DNA of 64,000 nucleotides from Aquimarina rhabdastrellae (GTDB taxonomy: Bacteria > Bacteroidota > Bacteroidia > Flavobacteriales > Flavobacteriaceae), in contig CANDNT010000004.1 in NCBI GenBank assembly GCA_947387485.1, forward strand, positions 205,272 to 269,271, given 5' to 3'. The position numbers and the translations under genes were made by a program. How positions within the stretch are numbered: the first letter of the stretch is position 1; each line of letters starts with the position of its first letter. The notes below the pieces were generated by a model. It searched no databases. It had not been told where the DNA came from and saw only the letters and a program-made list of their open reading frames with translations. Positions 17,227 through 27,061 of the stretch are shown in pieces.

Positions 17227-19296
17227 ATGAAACCACTATCATATCTTATATATATAACTCTCTTCATTTTTAGTAGTCACATCATGACTGGTCAAAAGAA
17301 AAGTAGAGCCGACCGTTATTTTGAAAAAGGAGATTATATAAATGCTGCAGCATTATATGAAGAAGAGTTAAATCAAGAAGGTTATGCTAAGCATATACTT
17401 CAAAATATAAGTATCTCTTATTACAACAGCTTTCAGTTTAAAAAGGCATATCGCTATTTAACTATGCTTGTTAAAGGTAAATTTTATAATAGTGATAAAT
17501 CTTATGACAATAAATTTAATTTTATCATGCATCAACTATTGTCTACAACTGGTAATTATGACAAAGCAGTAGAATTTTTGGCTTTATATCATAAGAACAA
17601 AGAACTCACGTTTGACAAAATCGATGCTATTGCTACTATCGAAGATTTTAAATTAAAGGAGAATGATTATACTATAAAACCTGTTTTATTCAATTCAGAT
17701 GCTTCAGACTTTGCTGCCATAAAAAAGGATAGCAGTGTTTATTTTGTATCTGATCGTACTCCTAATCGTTTTTTGAATAAAGATTATAAATGGACACACA
17801 GACCTTTTCTTGACATTTATCGTGTAACTGTAGATGATAAAAATGAATTTACTCAAGAACCTGCGGCTTTACCACGCCCCTTAAACTCTAAATTACATGA
17901 AGGGAATTTTTGTTTTTCTAAAGATGGAAACACTATCTATTTTTCTAAAAGTAATACTGTAAAAGGGAAAAAGAAATTTGATAGCCTTAATAATAATGTT
18001 ATTCATTTATATAAAGCTTCTTTAATTGATGGCAAATGGAGTAAACCTGAAAAACTATCATTTAATCAATCTATGTATTCTATGGAACATCCTAATATAA
18101 ATGCAGCAGAAAATCGCTTGTATTTTGCCTCTAATATTCCTGGAGGATATGGTGACTTTGATTTATATTATGTAGATATTTTATCTGATGGGTCTTTTGG
18201 TAATCCCATCAATTTAGGAGAAACAATCAACACTGCTAATCGTGAGCAATTTCCTTTTATACATAATAACGGACATTTGTTCTTTTCTTCAAACGGACAT
18301 TTAGGATTAGGAATGATGGATATCTTTGCAGCTGAGCAAACAACTACTGGAAATTTTAAAATCCCAGTGAACTTGGGTGCTCCTATCAACTCTACCTATG
18401 ATGATTTCTCTATCAATTATACTAATAATACCGAAGGTTTCTTTGCTTCAAACCGTAAAAAATTTAATGATGATATTTATCAATTCACTCAAACTGGCGA
18501 AATCTTATTAAAAGAGTATACTGCTCGTATCGAAATTAAAGATTATGCTTCAGAAGAACTTATTGCAGATGCAGATGTCTTAATTACATATAAATCAAAA
18601 GAAGTCTCAAAAAAACAACTAGGTACTCTTTCTCGTTTCCAAATAAAAACGATACCTGGTCAATACACCATTAATGCTAATGCTTTAGGATATCTTTCAA
18701 AAACAAAAACTATACGTATAAAGGAGCAAGATGAAGCAACTTATGTTATTTATCTTCAAAAAGCACCTACTTCTGTAGCTACAGTTGAAACACCTAAAGC
18801 TACGCCTAGCACTACTCTTAATATTCCTACACAGAAAAGAAGGAATACAGCTATTAAATCACCTAACAGAAATGTTAATCTCAAGCAACAATTACTTACC
18901 GACAAAGTAGGTCCACCTGTTATTGAGCGCGACGGAAAATTGTTTTTTGACCTACCTCCTATTCAATTTGACTATGATAAATGGACCATACGTAAGGATT
19001 CTAAAAAAATATTAGATCAACTAGCACAAAAACTAGATAAATATCGTACTGTTTATATTAAAATTGGTTCTCATACCGATAGTAGAGGTACTGATACCTA
19101 TAATCAAATGCTATCTGAAAAAAGAGCTGAAGCCACACGTAACTACCTTGCTTTAATAGGTTATGTAAATGCTCGACGTATGCAATTTAAAGGCTATGGA
19201 GAATCACAATTGCTTATTGATTGTCAAACCAACAATTGTGGTGAAAAAGAACATCAGATCAACCGTAGAAGTGAATTTGAAATTTTAAAATACTAA
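17227..19296 (+). CDS. OmpA-family protein with TPR, PD40 and carboxypeptidase-regulatory-like domains
   Basis: The 689-residue envelope protein has a signal peptide (ending about SSHIMTGQ) and TPR-like helices (about 25-130). PD40/WD40-like strands follow at about 200-420 (FSKDGNTIYFSKS, ENRLYFASNIPGGYGD, FIHNNGHLFFSSNG). Next is a CarboxypepD_reg-like beta domain (about 440-520) and a C-terminal OmpA domain (about 575-689). The OmpA part includes IQFDYDKWTIRKDS, GSHTDSRGTDTYN and LSEKRAEATRNYL, which bind peptidoglycan. This multi-domain type accompanies PorP/SprF and T9SS cargo genes in Flavobacteriaceae. It likely anchors the surface complex to the cell wall. Confidence 0.93.
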   Translation: MKPLSYLIYITLFIFSSHIMTGQKKSRADRYFEKGDYINAAALYEEELNQEGYAKHILQNISISYYNSFQFKKAYRYLTMLVKGKFYNSDKSYDNKFNFIMHQLLSTTGNYDKAVEFLALYHKNKELTFDKIDAIATIEDFKLKENDYTIKPVLFNSDASDFAAIKKDSSVYFVSDRTPNRFLNKDYKWTHRPFLDIYRVTVDDKNEFTQEPAALPRPLNSKLHEGNFCFSKDGNTIYFSKSNTVKGKKKFDSLNNNVIHLYKASLIDGKWSKPEKLSFNQSMYSMEHPNINAAENRLYFASNIPGGYGDFDLYYVDILSDGSFGNPINLGETINTANREQFPFIHNNGHLFFSSNGHLGLGMMDIFAAEQTTTGNFKIPVNLGAPINSTYDDFSINYTNNTEGFFASNRKKFNDDIYQFTQTGEILLKEYTARIEIKDYASEELIADADVLITYKSKEVSKKQLGTLSRFQIKTIPGQYTINANALGYLSKTKTIRIKEQDEATYVIYLQKAPTSVATVETPKATPSTTLNIPTQKRRNTAIKSPNRNVNLKQQLLTDKVGPPVIERDGKLFFDLPPIQFDYDKWTIRKDSKKILDQLAQKLDKYRTVYIKIGSHTDSRGTDTYNQMLSEKRAEATRNYLALIGYVNARRMQFKGYGESQLLIDCQTNNCGEKEHQINRRSEFEILKY

Positions 19297-19311
19297 TCCG
19301 TTTTTATCATA

Positions 19312-19353
19312 AAAAAAGTGCCTTTGAATCTATTTTTCAAAGGCACTTTTTTT
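19312..19353 (+). terminator. Terminator after the T9SS operon
   Basis: AAAGTGCCTTTGAA pairs with TTCAAAGGCACTTT around a loop of about 8 nt and is followed by eight Ts. Confidence 0.85.
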
Positions 19354-19934
19354 TAGTTCAAATATGACTTATTTCAGCTTCATTTTATTAATACGCCAAA
19401 ACAGTAGCAGTTTAATGCCAAAAAAGTAACAGTTCTTATTGTTTTTTGAAAAATATTTTACTTTTTAACAGTAGTTATAATTTTTTTTAATAAATTGAGT
19501 TTACATGTATAGTTACACACAAAACATTTTAATTTTTATGAACGGTTACCAAGTTAAAGGCATAGAAGCTTTTGAGAAGTTTTCTATAGCCAAAAGTGTC
19601 GGCTTATTTCGGAAAAAATACCGACTAGAATTCTTTTTTATTGCATTATATAGTTTTATCTCGTATTGTTTTTACACTATTTTTCTGTAATCTATCCCAG
19701 TTTATTTTTCTTACCCCCTATTATAAATTGATTACATTTAACGATTAAACACGGTCTAGAATCCTACTACTTGCCCTTAGATTCTATTTTTAATCACAAA
19801 ACTATTTTATTTTATCTTTAGATTTTAAGATTCTATCTTTTATCTGAATAGTTTGATGTATTATCATCAATACCATAAAATATCATATAAAGCATATTTT
19901 CTAACTATTAATTTTTAGCATTTACCTAAAAAAG
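19354..19934. other. Gene-poor AT-rich gap
   Basis: About 580 bp lie between the T9SS operon terminator and the alpha-glucan operon terminator. A 61-codon open frame at 19505 is the only candidate gene and is not convincing. Two imperfect copies of an AACAGTAGCAGTTT/AGTAACAGTTC-like element occur near 19398-19436. Nothing else was recognised. Confidence 0.4.
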
Positions 19935-19969
19935 AAAAACCTGTGCATTTATATAATACACAGGTTTTT
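19935..19969 (-). terminator. Terminator of the leftward alpha-glucan operon
   Basis: AAAAACCTGTG pairs perfectly with CACAGGTTTTT around a 13-nt loop. Read leftward, it follows the GH13 lipoprotein gene and ends in a T run. Confidence 0.75.
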
Positions 19970-19989
19970 TTATAAGCTTATTCAGCTTT

Positions 19990-21378
19990 CTATTTTTTAA
20001 TCAAAATATAGTATTGCCATGGTGCTAACTTTAAAGTTTCCTCTTCTTTAAGTTCCATAGCTTCTCCATTCATATACGATGTAAAAGTACCCGTAGTTTT
20101 TACCTTAACTTCTACTTCATCTTTACTCATGTTACCTACAAATACTACTTTATTACCATGTTTCTCTCTTGAAAAAGCAAGTACTTTATCGTCTTGAGAA
20201 GTAACTAAACGTGTATATGATGCCGCTTCTTTTCCTCCATGTAGTGCATGGTTTTCATTTTTAAGCTTTCCTAACTTCTTATATAATGGGAAAAATTTTC
20301 CTTGCTTCTTGATAATAGTATCTTTTTCAAAAAACAATAATCTCTTATCCATATCATATTCCTGTCCAGAATAAATTAAAGGCATACCAGGCATCACATA
20401 AGATACAGCTGCAAATAATTCTGCTGCATCTCCCATACGCTCTTTTACTGTACCATTCCAGGAGTTTTCATCATGGTTAGATGTAAAATTCATTAAAATA
20501 TCATCTGCACCATATAAAGTATCGATTTGCTTCATACGTGCATCCCAATCTTTTACTGTCTTTTTACCTTGAGCAATATCATTCATCACATGATGCGTAT
20601 CCCAAGCATAACCCATATCAAAAGATTGCTTCATTAATTCAGGCTCCCAAGCTTCTGCTAGCATAAATACAGGCTTTTCTTTACGAAGCTCTGCTGTAGC
20701 TGTATCCCAAAAATCAACAGGAACCATACCTGCAACATCACAACGGAATCCATCTACACCTTCTTCTTTTACCCAGTACATCAAATCTGCAATCATTTGC
20801 TTACGCATTTCTTGATTGTCATAATTAAGATCTGCTACATCATACCAATCTGTATCAACAGTATGTATAATTTCTCCTTTATCATTCTTAGTATAATATT
20901 CTGGGTGCTCTTTTAACCATTTATGATCCCATCCTGTATGATTAGCAACCCAGTCTAAGATCACATAAATGTCATTATCATGAGCCGTTTTTACTAAGTC
21001 TCTAAAATCTTCTAGTGTACCAAACTCTGGATTTACTTTTGTATAATCTGATACTGCATAATAACTTCCTAATGATCCTTTACTCTTTGTAGTAGAAATA
21101 GGATATATAGGCATTAACCATAGCACTTTAACTCCTAATTCTTTTAATTTAGGGATATCCTTGGTAAATTCTTTAAAAGATCCTTCTTCAGAATATTGAC
21201 GAATATTAGCTTCATAAATCACTGCATTTTCCATCATTTGTGGAGTCACTTCTAGTGATTTTTTTATTTCCTTAGCTACTTCTTCTTTTATCACTTCTTT
21301 CTCGGCTTCATTCTTTTTGGCTTGACCACAAGAAATAAGAAGTGCTGCAGTTAAAGCAGTTACGATAATCTTCTTCAT
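19990..21378 (-). CDS. GH13 alpha-amylase family lipoprotein (SusA-like role)
   Basis: A 462-residue lipoprotein (lipobox ALLISCGQ, Cys17) that hydrolyses alpha-1,4-glucan oligosaccharides, probably in the periplasm. The (beta/alpha)8 barrel shows the four GH13 regions: VILDWVANH; VDGFRCDVAG with nucleophile Asp214; MLAEAWE with acid/base Glu242; and FTSNHDEN with Asp303. A short C-terminal beta domain ends the protein. It is the last gene of the leftward operon malT-like / pgmB / GH65 / GH13. It is separated from the GH65 gene by 95 bp that hold a strong hairpin, so its expression may be reduced or separate. It is likely the enzyme that makes maltose for the phosphorylase. Confidence 0.93.
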   Translation of the reverse strand: MKKIIVTALTAALLISCGQAKKNEAEKEVIKEEVAKEIKKSLEVTPQMMENAVIYEANIRQYSEEGSFKEFTKDIPKLKELGVKVLWLMPIYPISTTKSKGSLGSYYAVSDYTKVNPEFGTLEDFRDLVKTAHDNDIYVILDWVANHTGWDHKWLKEHPEYYTKNDKGEIIHTVDTDWYDVADLNYDNQEMRKQMIADLMYWVKEEGVDGFRCDVAGMVPVDFWDTATAELRKEKPVFMLAEAWEPELMKQSFDMGYAWDTHHVMNDIAQGKKTVKDWDARMKQIDTLYGADDILMNFTSNHDENSWNGTVKERMGDAAELFAAVSYVMPGMPLIYSGQEYDMDKRLLFFEKDTIIKKQGKFFPLYKKLGKLKNENHALHGGKEAASYTRLVTSQDDKVLAFSREKHGNKVVFVGNMSKDEVEVKVKTTGTFTSYMNGEAMELKEEETLKLAPWQYYILIKK

Positions 21379-21422
21379 AATAGTGTTTATTGTAATGTTT
21401 TAGTTGTTAATCTCAAAGATTG

Positions 21423-21448
21423 AAAAGACCCCAGTAAAGGGGTCTTTT
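21423..21448 (-). terminator. Intercistronic hairpin between GH65 and GH13 genes
   Basis: AAAAGACCCC and GGGGTCTTTT form a perfect 10-bp stem with a 6-nt loop. Read leftward it ends in TTTT and looks like a partial terminator inside the operon, upstream of the GH13 lipoprotein gene. Confidence 0.6.
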
Positions 21449-21473
21449 GGGGTATTGGGGAAAATGATATGAT

Positions 21474-23780
21474 TTATACGGTCACCATATGATCTGGTGT
21501 AATAGTTACTTCTTGACCGTTTACATAAATCATCAATTCTTTGTCTCCTTCTAGGTTGAAAGATGTTGTTTCTTGTGAAACATTTACTTTCAATATGCTA
21601 TTTCTAAAGTTTACTTTAAATGAATATCCATTCCATTCTTTAGGAATTCGTGGTTCAAATGACAAGGTATCATTTTTCACTCTCATTCCTCCAAATCCTT
21701 CTACAATACTCATCCATGTTCCAGCCATACTCGTAATATGACATCCTTCTTCTACTTCTTTATTATAATCATCTAGATCTAATCTTGAAGTACGCAAATA
21801 GAATGTATATGCTTGCTCCATTCTGTCTAATACTGCAGCTTGAATACTGTGTACACATGGAGAAAGTGAAGATTCATGTACCGTAAATGGTTCATAAAAA
21901 TCAAAGTGACGTTCTAACTCATCTTTTGAGAAATGATCTTCAAACAAATAGAATCCTTGTAGCGTATCTGCTTGTTTAATATAAGGAGATCTTAAAATTC
22001 TATCCCAACTCCACTTTTGATTAATTGGTCTTTGAGATTTATCTAGGTTTGCTACAGTTATTAATTCTTTATCTAAGAATCCGTCTTGCTGTAAGTATAC
22101 TTTTAACTCTTCAGAATATGGGAAGTACATGTTCTCTGCTACCTCTAGCATAGCTTTTACTTCTTCTGCAGTTAACTTAGTTTTTTCGATAATTCTACTA
22201 TAATCTGCAGCGTATTCTGATTTTACTTTTTCTAAATTCTCTACACAATACTCAATACACCATTTTGCTAAGTAATTAGTATACCAGTTATTGTTGATGT
22301 TATTTTCATACTCATTAGGACCAGTAACTCCTAAAATCACATATTTATTTCTATGTGTTGAGAATGTTGCACGTTGTTGCCAGAATCTAGCTATAGCGAT
22401 CATTACTTCTAATCCTTTTTCTGGAACATAGCTATAATCACCTGTAAATCGCACATAATTAAAAATGGCAAATGTCATGGCTCCATTACGGTGAATTTCT
22501 TCAAAAGTAATTTCCCATTCATTATGACATTCTTCTCCATTCATAGTCACCATTGGATATAATGCTGCACCATTAGTAAATCCTAATTTCTCTGCATTTT
22601 CTATGGCTTTGTCTAAATGTTGGTATCTATAAGTTAATAGATTACGAGCTACTTCTTGATCTTTTGTAGCCATATAGAACGGTAAGCAATATGCCTCTGT
22701 ATCCCAATATGTACTACCACCATATTTCTCTCCTGTAAATCCTTTAGGTCCAATATTCAACCTTGCATCTTTACCTAAATAAGTTTGGTTTAACTGGAAT
22801 ATATTAAAACGAATTCCTTGCTGTGCTTTAGTATCACCTTCTATAGTGATATCTGCCATTTCCCAAATTTTTGCCCAAGCTTGCTTTTGCAAATCTAGTA
22901 AAGCATCAAATCCAGAAGTAGCAGCTTCATTAAGTACCAACTGACTAGCTTTTGCTACAGCATCATTTTCGTGATTTAAAGAAACTGTATATCCACCAAA
23001 CTTATGTAATGCTGCTGTAGTATTTACAGCTACAGTAGCTTTGTATGTTAATCCTACATACATTTCTTTTGCTTCAGCAATTGGAGTTTGAGTTACTTTC
23101 TCTCCATTTAAAAACAGTTCATTCTTCATTCCAGTACATACATGGAAATCAGTTTTCATGGTCTTAGTTGTGATAAAAGCCTCATTTCCTTCATGAGAAA
23201 CTGCTAAAGTATCCCAGAATTTATCATCCCAGTTTGAATCTTCATTAGTAATTCCTGAATCAACAAAAGGTGTAAATGTTATTTCAACTTCTTTATTAAG
23301 TGGCGTTACCTCGTATTTAATAGCACCGATTTCGTCTAAGTCTAAGCTTAAAAAACGAGTAGCATTAACACTAACTTCAATATCATTAGGTAGCACTGCT
23401 TTAAAAGAACGTTGGTACCATCCTTCTTTCATGTTAAGTTCTCTACGGAAATCTGTAACAGATTTACACGTGTTCAAATCTAAAACAATACCATCAACAG
23501 TTACTTTAATTCCTATCCAACTTGGGGCATTTAATACCTTAGCAAAATATTCTGGGTAACCATTTTTCCACCATCCAACTTTAGTTTTATCAGGATAGTA
23601 AACTCCCGCTATATAACTCCCTTGGAAAGTTGCTCCTGTATAAGTTTCTTCAAAATTAGCACGTTGCCCCATAGCTCCGTTACCAATACTAAATAAACTT
23701 TCTGAAGATTTAACTCTCTCAACATCAAATCCTTCTTCTATAATAGACCAGTTATCTGGCTTAATATAATCTTGGTTCAT
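21474..23780 (-). CDS. GH65 maltose phosphorylase
   Basis: The 768-residue cytoplasmic enzyme uses phosphate to split maltose into beta-glucose-1-phosphate and glucose. It has the GH65 order: N-terminal beta-sandwich, linker, (alpha/alpha)6 barrel and small C-terminal beta domain. The catalytic Glu is expected in GPNEYENNINNNWYTN (Glu490), close in number to the acid residue of Lactobacillus brevis maltose phosphorylase. The specificity segment NGEECHNEWEITFEEIHRNG is the kind found in maltose phosphorylases rather than kojibiose or trehalose enzymes, from memory of the family. Beta-phosphoglucomutase lies 19 bp upstream in the operon and takes the product into glycolysis, which confirms the role. 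Confidence 0.92.
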   Translation of the reverse strand: MNQDYIKPDNWSIIEEGFDVERVKSSESLFSIGNGAMGQRANFEETYTGATFQGSYIAGVYYPDKTKVGWWKNGYPEYFAKVLNAPSWIGIKVTVDGIVLDLNTCKSVTDFRRELNMKEGWYQRSFKAVLPNDIEVSVNATRFLSLDLDEIGAIKYEVTPLNKEVEITFTPFVDSGITNEDSNWDDKFWDTLAVSHEGNEAFITTKTMKTDFHVCTGMKNELFLNGEKVTQTPIAEAKEMYVGLTYKATVAVNTTAALHKFGGYTVSLNHENDAVAKASQLVLNEAATSGFDALLDLQKQAWAKIWEMADITIEGDTKAQQGIRFNIFQLNQTYLGKDARLNIGPKGFTGEKYGGSTYWDTEAYCLPFYMATKDQEVARNLLTYRYQHLDKAIENAEKLGFTNGAALYPMVTMNGEECHNEWEITFEEIHRNGAMTFAIFNYVRFTGDYSYVPEKGLEVMIAIARFWQQRATFSTHRNKYVILGVTGPNEYENNINNNWYTNYLAKWCIEYCVENLEKVKSEYAADYSRIIEKTKLTAEEVKAMLEVAENMYFPYSEELKVYLQQDGFLDKELITVANLDKSQRPINQKWSWDRILRSPYIKQADTLQGFYLFEDHFSKDELERHFDFYEPFTVHESSLSPCVHSIQAAVLDRMEQAYTFYLRTSRLDLDDYNKEVEEGCHITSMAGTWMSIVEGFGGMRVKNDTLSFEPRIPKEWNGYSFKVNFRNSILKVNVSQETTSFNLEGDKELMIYVNGQEVTITPDHMVTV

Positions 23781-23799
23781 TATTCTCTCTTTAAGCGTT

Positions 23800-24459
23800 T
23801 TAGTTTGTCAATAAATTATTAATGAATTCTTCAGTTATTTCTGTGAAATCATTGAAAATATGATCTGCTTCATGCAATACTTTTGCATCTCCTATACCAA
23901 TACTTATCATATTGGCAGCATTGGCTGCTTGTATTCCTGCCACAGAATCTTCAAAAACTACACATTGATTTGGTTCTATATTTAATTCTTTTGCTCCTAT
24001 TAAAAATACTTCAGGATCTGGTTTGGCTTTAGTAACATTTGTACCATCCACAATAGCTTGAAATTTATCTATAAGATTAACTTTTTCAAGAATGATTCTA
24101 GCATTTTTACTTGCCGATCCCAAAGCTATAGCTTGGTTTTTAACTATAAGTGTTTCAAGAATTCTCACTACATCTGGTAAAATTTCATTTGTAGTCATTT
24201 TTGAGATATATTCTAAATACTCTTCGTTTTTTTGAGTCATTAATTGATTAAACTGTTCTTCTGGTACAGTTACATTTCCCCATTCTAATATTTTTTCAAG
24301 TGATCGCACACGACTCACTCCTTTTAATTGTTCGTTTTGTTCTTCTGTAAAAGAAATACTCAACGAATTGGCTAAGTTTTGCCAAGCTAAAAAGTGATAT
24401 TTAGCTGTATCTACTATAACTCCATCTAAATCAAAGATGAATCCTTTCTTTTGTTCCAT
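23800..24459 (-). CDS. pgmB: Beta-phosphoglucomutase (HAD superfamily)
   Basis: The 219-residue enzyme converts beta-glucose-1-phosphate to glucose-6-phosphate. The HAD motif I is FIFDLDGVIVDT, with nucleophile Asp10 and acid/base Asp12. Motif II is seen in ALGSASKN, motif III Lys in NVTKAKPDPEVF and motif IV in VVFEDSVAGIQAA. The cap region contains the beta-PGM-type GVSRVRSLEKIL. It sits 2 bp after the sugar transporter gene and 19 bp before the GH65 phosphorylase that supplies its substrate. Confidence 0.94.
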   Translation of the reverse strand: MEQKKGFIFDLDGVIVDTAKYHFLAWQNLANSLSISFTEEQNEQLKGVSRVRSLEKILEWGNVTVPEEQFNQLMTQKNEEYLEYISKMTTNEILPDVVRILETLIVKNQAIALGSASKNARIILEKVNLIDKFQAIVDGTNVTKAKPDPEVFLIGAKELNIEPNQCVVFEDSVAGIQAANAANMISIGIGDAKVLHEADHIFNDFTEITEEFINNLLTN

Positions 24460-24461
24460 TA

Positions 24462-25808
24462 TTATTCTTCTACGATTACGTTATCGTCTACATCATTTAC
24501 TCTCATGGCAAGAACTGCCGCTATTAAAAAAGAAATACCACTTATAATTAATGCATAAATAGGGTTACCTCCATATATATATTTAACTATAGGTCCTCCT
24601 ATTACCGCATTTATGATTTGAGGTAATACAATAAAGAAGTTAAAAATTCCCATATAAACTCCCATCTTCTTAGCTGGAATTGATCCTGCCAAAATAGCAT
24701 AAGGCATTGCCAATATACTAGCCCAAGCGATCCCAATACCAATCATAGGGAGAATTAACCAATTTTCATCTGGCATAAAATAAATGCCTATTAAAGCTAT
24801 ACCACCCAAAATTAATGATATAGCATGTGTTTTTTTACGTCCTACTTTCTTTGCTATTGCTGGTAGGAAAAATGCATATACAGCAGATACTGCGTTATAT
24901 ACACCAAATAATACTCCTACCCAGTCTCCTGCATTTTGATATGTAGTACTATGTGTGTCTTCTAGTGATAATCCGTAAATATGATGTGCTATAGCTGGGG
25001 TTGTAAATACCCACATCCCAAAAAGTCCAAACCAGGAAAAGAATTGTACCCAACTTAATTGACGCATTGTATGCGGCATTTTCACAAAATCTGTAAAGAT
25101 ATTTGCTAAGCTAGATTCTTCTTCTGCCTCTGGCTCATTGGCATTTATTAATGCCATTTCTTCTGGAGAGTATTCTTTGGTAGTAAATACAGTAATAAGT
25201 ATACTCACCATTAATATAGCAGCACCTATTATAAATGATAATAGTAAATTAAGTGGTACTTCTCCTACAGCTGCTTCATTTAACACACCAAACCAATTTG
25301 TTAATACGTATGGTAGCCATGATCCAATTACTGCTCCTATACCAATTAACACAGTTTGTATACTAAACCCTAGAGTACGTTGATCAGACGGTAATAAATC
25401 TGCAACTAATGCTCTAAAAGGTTCCATCGCTATATTAAACGAAGCATCCATAATCATCAACATTCCAGCTCCTACCCACAATGCAGGCATAAAAGCTGTA
25501 AACATATCAGCATTAGGCATTAAAATTAATCCTAATGAAGCTAATATGGCTCCTGTTAAAAAATATGGACGACGGCGTCCTAGGCGAGTCCAGGTTTTAT
25601 CACTATAATATCCAATGATAGGTTGAACAATCAAACCAGTTAAAGGTGCTACAATCCAAAACCATGAAAGTTCGTGGACATCTGCTCCAAAGATTTGTAA
25701 AATTCTACTAGCATTGGCATTTTGTAATGCAAAACCGAATTGAATTCCTAGAAAACCGAAACTCATGTTCCAGATTTCTAAGAAACTTAATTTACGCTTG
25801 TTCATCAA
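24462..25808 (-). CDS. MFS sugar transporter (SLC45/GPH-like maltose importer)
   Basis: The 448-residue inner-membrane protein has about 12 hydrophobic helices. The loop motif YYSDKTWTRLGRRRPYFLTGA between helices 2 and 3 is typical of SLC45/sucrose-type and bacterial maltose MFS carriers. It likely brings maltose or maltodextrin made in the periplasm into the cytoplasm by proton symport. It is first in the operon with pgmB, GH65 and GH13. A 20-bp palindrome lies 22 bp upstream of its start. Confidence 0.9.
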   Translation of the reverse strand: MMNKRKLSFLEIWNMSFGFLGIQFGFALQNANASRILQIFGADVHELSWFWIVAPLTGLIVQPIIGYYSDKTWTRLGRRRPYFLTGAILASLGLILMPNADMFTAFMPALWVGAGMLMIMDASFNIAMEPFRALVADLLPSDQRTLGFSIQTVLIGIGAVIGSWLPYVLTNWFGVLNEAAVGEVPLNLLLSFIIGAAILMVSILITVFTTKEYSPEEMALINANEPEAEEESSLANIFTDFVKMPHTMRQLSWVQFFSWFGLFGMWVFTTPAIAHHIYGLSLEDTHSTTYQNAGDWVGVLFGVYNAVSAVYAFFLPAIAKKVGRKKTHAISLILGGIALIGIYFMPDENWLILPMIGIGIAWASILAMPYAILAGSIPAKKMGVYMGIFNFFIVLPQIINAVIGGPIVKYIYGGNPIYALIISGISFLIAAVLAMRVNDVDDNVIVEE

Positions 25809-25829
25809 GTAAACTTTTGATTATTACTA

Positions 25830-25849
25830 TGATAAGCGTTAACTTATCA
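25830..25849 (-). promoter_or_regulatory. 20-bp palindrome upstream of the sugar transporter operon
   Basis: TGATAAG-CGTTAA-CTTATCA is a perfect inverted repeat with 7-bp arms in the short gap between the regulator gene end and the transporter start. It differs from the CG-AAACGTTT-CG type site near susC. It may be a diverged LacI-type operator or the site of another regulator. Confidence 0.5.
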
Positions 25850-25866
25850 AAACTTATTTTTTAGGT

Positions 25867-25883
25867 AGAAAGTGAAAATATAA
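25867..25883. repeat. 17-bp direct repeat, copy 1 (downstream of the LacI gene)
   Basis: AGAAAGTGAAAATATAA occurs here and exactly again at 27137-27153, so one copy lies on each side of the LacI-type gene. Function is unknown; both copies lie in control regions of the alpha-glucan locus. Confidence 0.7.
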
Positions 25884-25929
25884 GTTCTGAATAAGGTCAA
25901 ATATAGGTAGTTCTTTTTACATTTCAGTG

Positions 25930-26961
25930 TTAATTCTTTATTTTTTTAGTTGAAGCCCTCTCTATTAGGCTAGTATCAATGATTACTGTACGGTATTCTT
26001 CTGTTGCTTCTTCTTCGCTTTCTAATTTTTCTATTAACAATCGTGCAGCTCGCTCCCCCATCTCTTCACCATGTTGACTAATAGTTGTTAAGCTAGGTAT
26101 GAAATGTTTTGATAATATTCCATCTGTAAAACCTACAACAGAGACATCTTTAGGCACATTTTTACCTATTTTTTTCAACACTTTTACTGCAGTCACTGCA
26201 AATAATTCATTAACCGCAAATACGCCATCAATATCTTTATTCTTTAAAAATTCAGCTATTACGTTTTCGCAATTATCAACATCTTCAATTTTCAATATAT
26301 AGTCTTGATTTTCTGGGATATCATATGCCATTAAAGCTCTTAAATAGCCACTTGTTCTCAGTTTTCCTACACTAATGTAATCTACTGTGGTTATAATCGC
26401 TATCTTTTTACACCCTATAGACAGTAAATGATTTGTCCCCATTTGAGCACCTTTTGCATCATCTATAATAACTTTGTCGCAAACCAATTCATCTATAATT
26501 CTATCAAACATCACTACTGGCATACCTTGACTCATAGTCTCTTGTATGTGATGATAATCCTTCTTTAATTGTGTCTCTTTGGCTACAGACATGATAAATC
26601 CATCTGCACTACCACTAGCAAGCATTTCCATATTAATAACCTCCTTATCAAAAGAGTTATTTGATGAGCAAATAATAACGTTATAACCTTTTTCGTTAGC
26701 CACTTTTTCTACACCTCCAATAACTGTAGTAAAGAAATGATGTACGATTTCAGGAATAATAATTCCTAAAGTTTTGGTCTTTCTATTCTTTAAACTTAAT
26801 GCTATATTATTAGGTTTATAATTGTATAATTTAGCAAATGCCTTAACCTTTTGACGTGTATCCAGGCTAATTTCAACACTGTCTTTCAATGCTTTAGAAA
26901 CTGTTGACACCGAAACGTCTAATTCTTTGGCGATATGCTTTAACGTTATTTTTTGTTTCAT
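25930..26961 (-). CDS. LacI/GalR family regulator of alpha-glucan use
   Basis: The 343-residue repressor/activator has a LacI helix-turn-helix at residues 4-30 (ITLKHIAKELDVSVSTVSKALK), a hinge, and a periplasmic-binding-protein-like sensor (LGIIIPEIVHHFFTTVIGG...SADGFIMS...VVMFDRI...GVFAVNELFAVTAV). The ATG at 26961 was chosen because it places MKQKITLKHIA at the N-terminus as in the family; an in-frame extension of 27 codons upstream is implausible. It lies between the leftward transporter operon and the rightward susC operon, with CG-AAACGTTT-CG operators nearby, so it likely controls both. Maltose or a maltodextrin is the probable ligand. Confidence 0.93.
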   Translation of the reverse strand: MKQKITLKHIAKELDVSVSTVSKALKDSVEISLDTRQKVKAFAKLYNYKPNNIALSLKNRKTKTLGIIIPEIVHHFFTTVIGGVEKVANEKGYNVIICSSNNSFDKEVINMEMLASGSADGFIMSVAKETQLKKDYHHIQETMSQGMPVVMFDRIIDELVCDKVIIDDAKGAQMGTNHLLSIGCKKIAIITTVDYISVGKLRTSGYLRALMAYDIPENQDYILKIEDVDNCENVIAEFLKNKDIDGVFAVNELFAVTAVKVLKKIGKNVPKDVSVVGFTDGILSKHFIPSLTTISQHGEEMGERAARLLIEKLESEEEATEEYRTVIIDTSLIERASTKKIKN

Positions 26962-27061
26962 CTTACTTTCCTTCTTTTTGATCCAATTGTTTTTACTAAA
27001 ATACTGCTTCCTCTCTATAATTTTAACAATTCTTACACACAAATCTCAAAAGTTTTTAACA

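Noticed and set aside
19505..19690. 61-codon open frame in the gap before the alpha-glucan operon
   Set aside because: Biased AT-rich composition, no promoter or family resemblance, and a Phe/Tyr-rich tail that looks like translated intergenic DNA.
26962..27042. 27-codon upstream extension of the LacI regulator
   Set aside because: LacI proteins begin a few residues before the helix-turn-helix; the ATG at 26961 does this.
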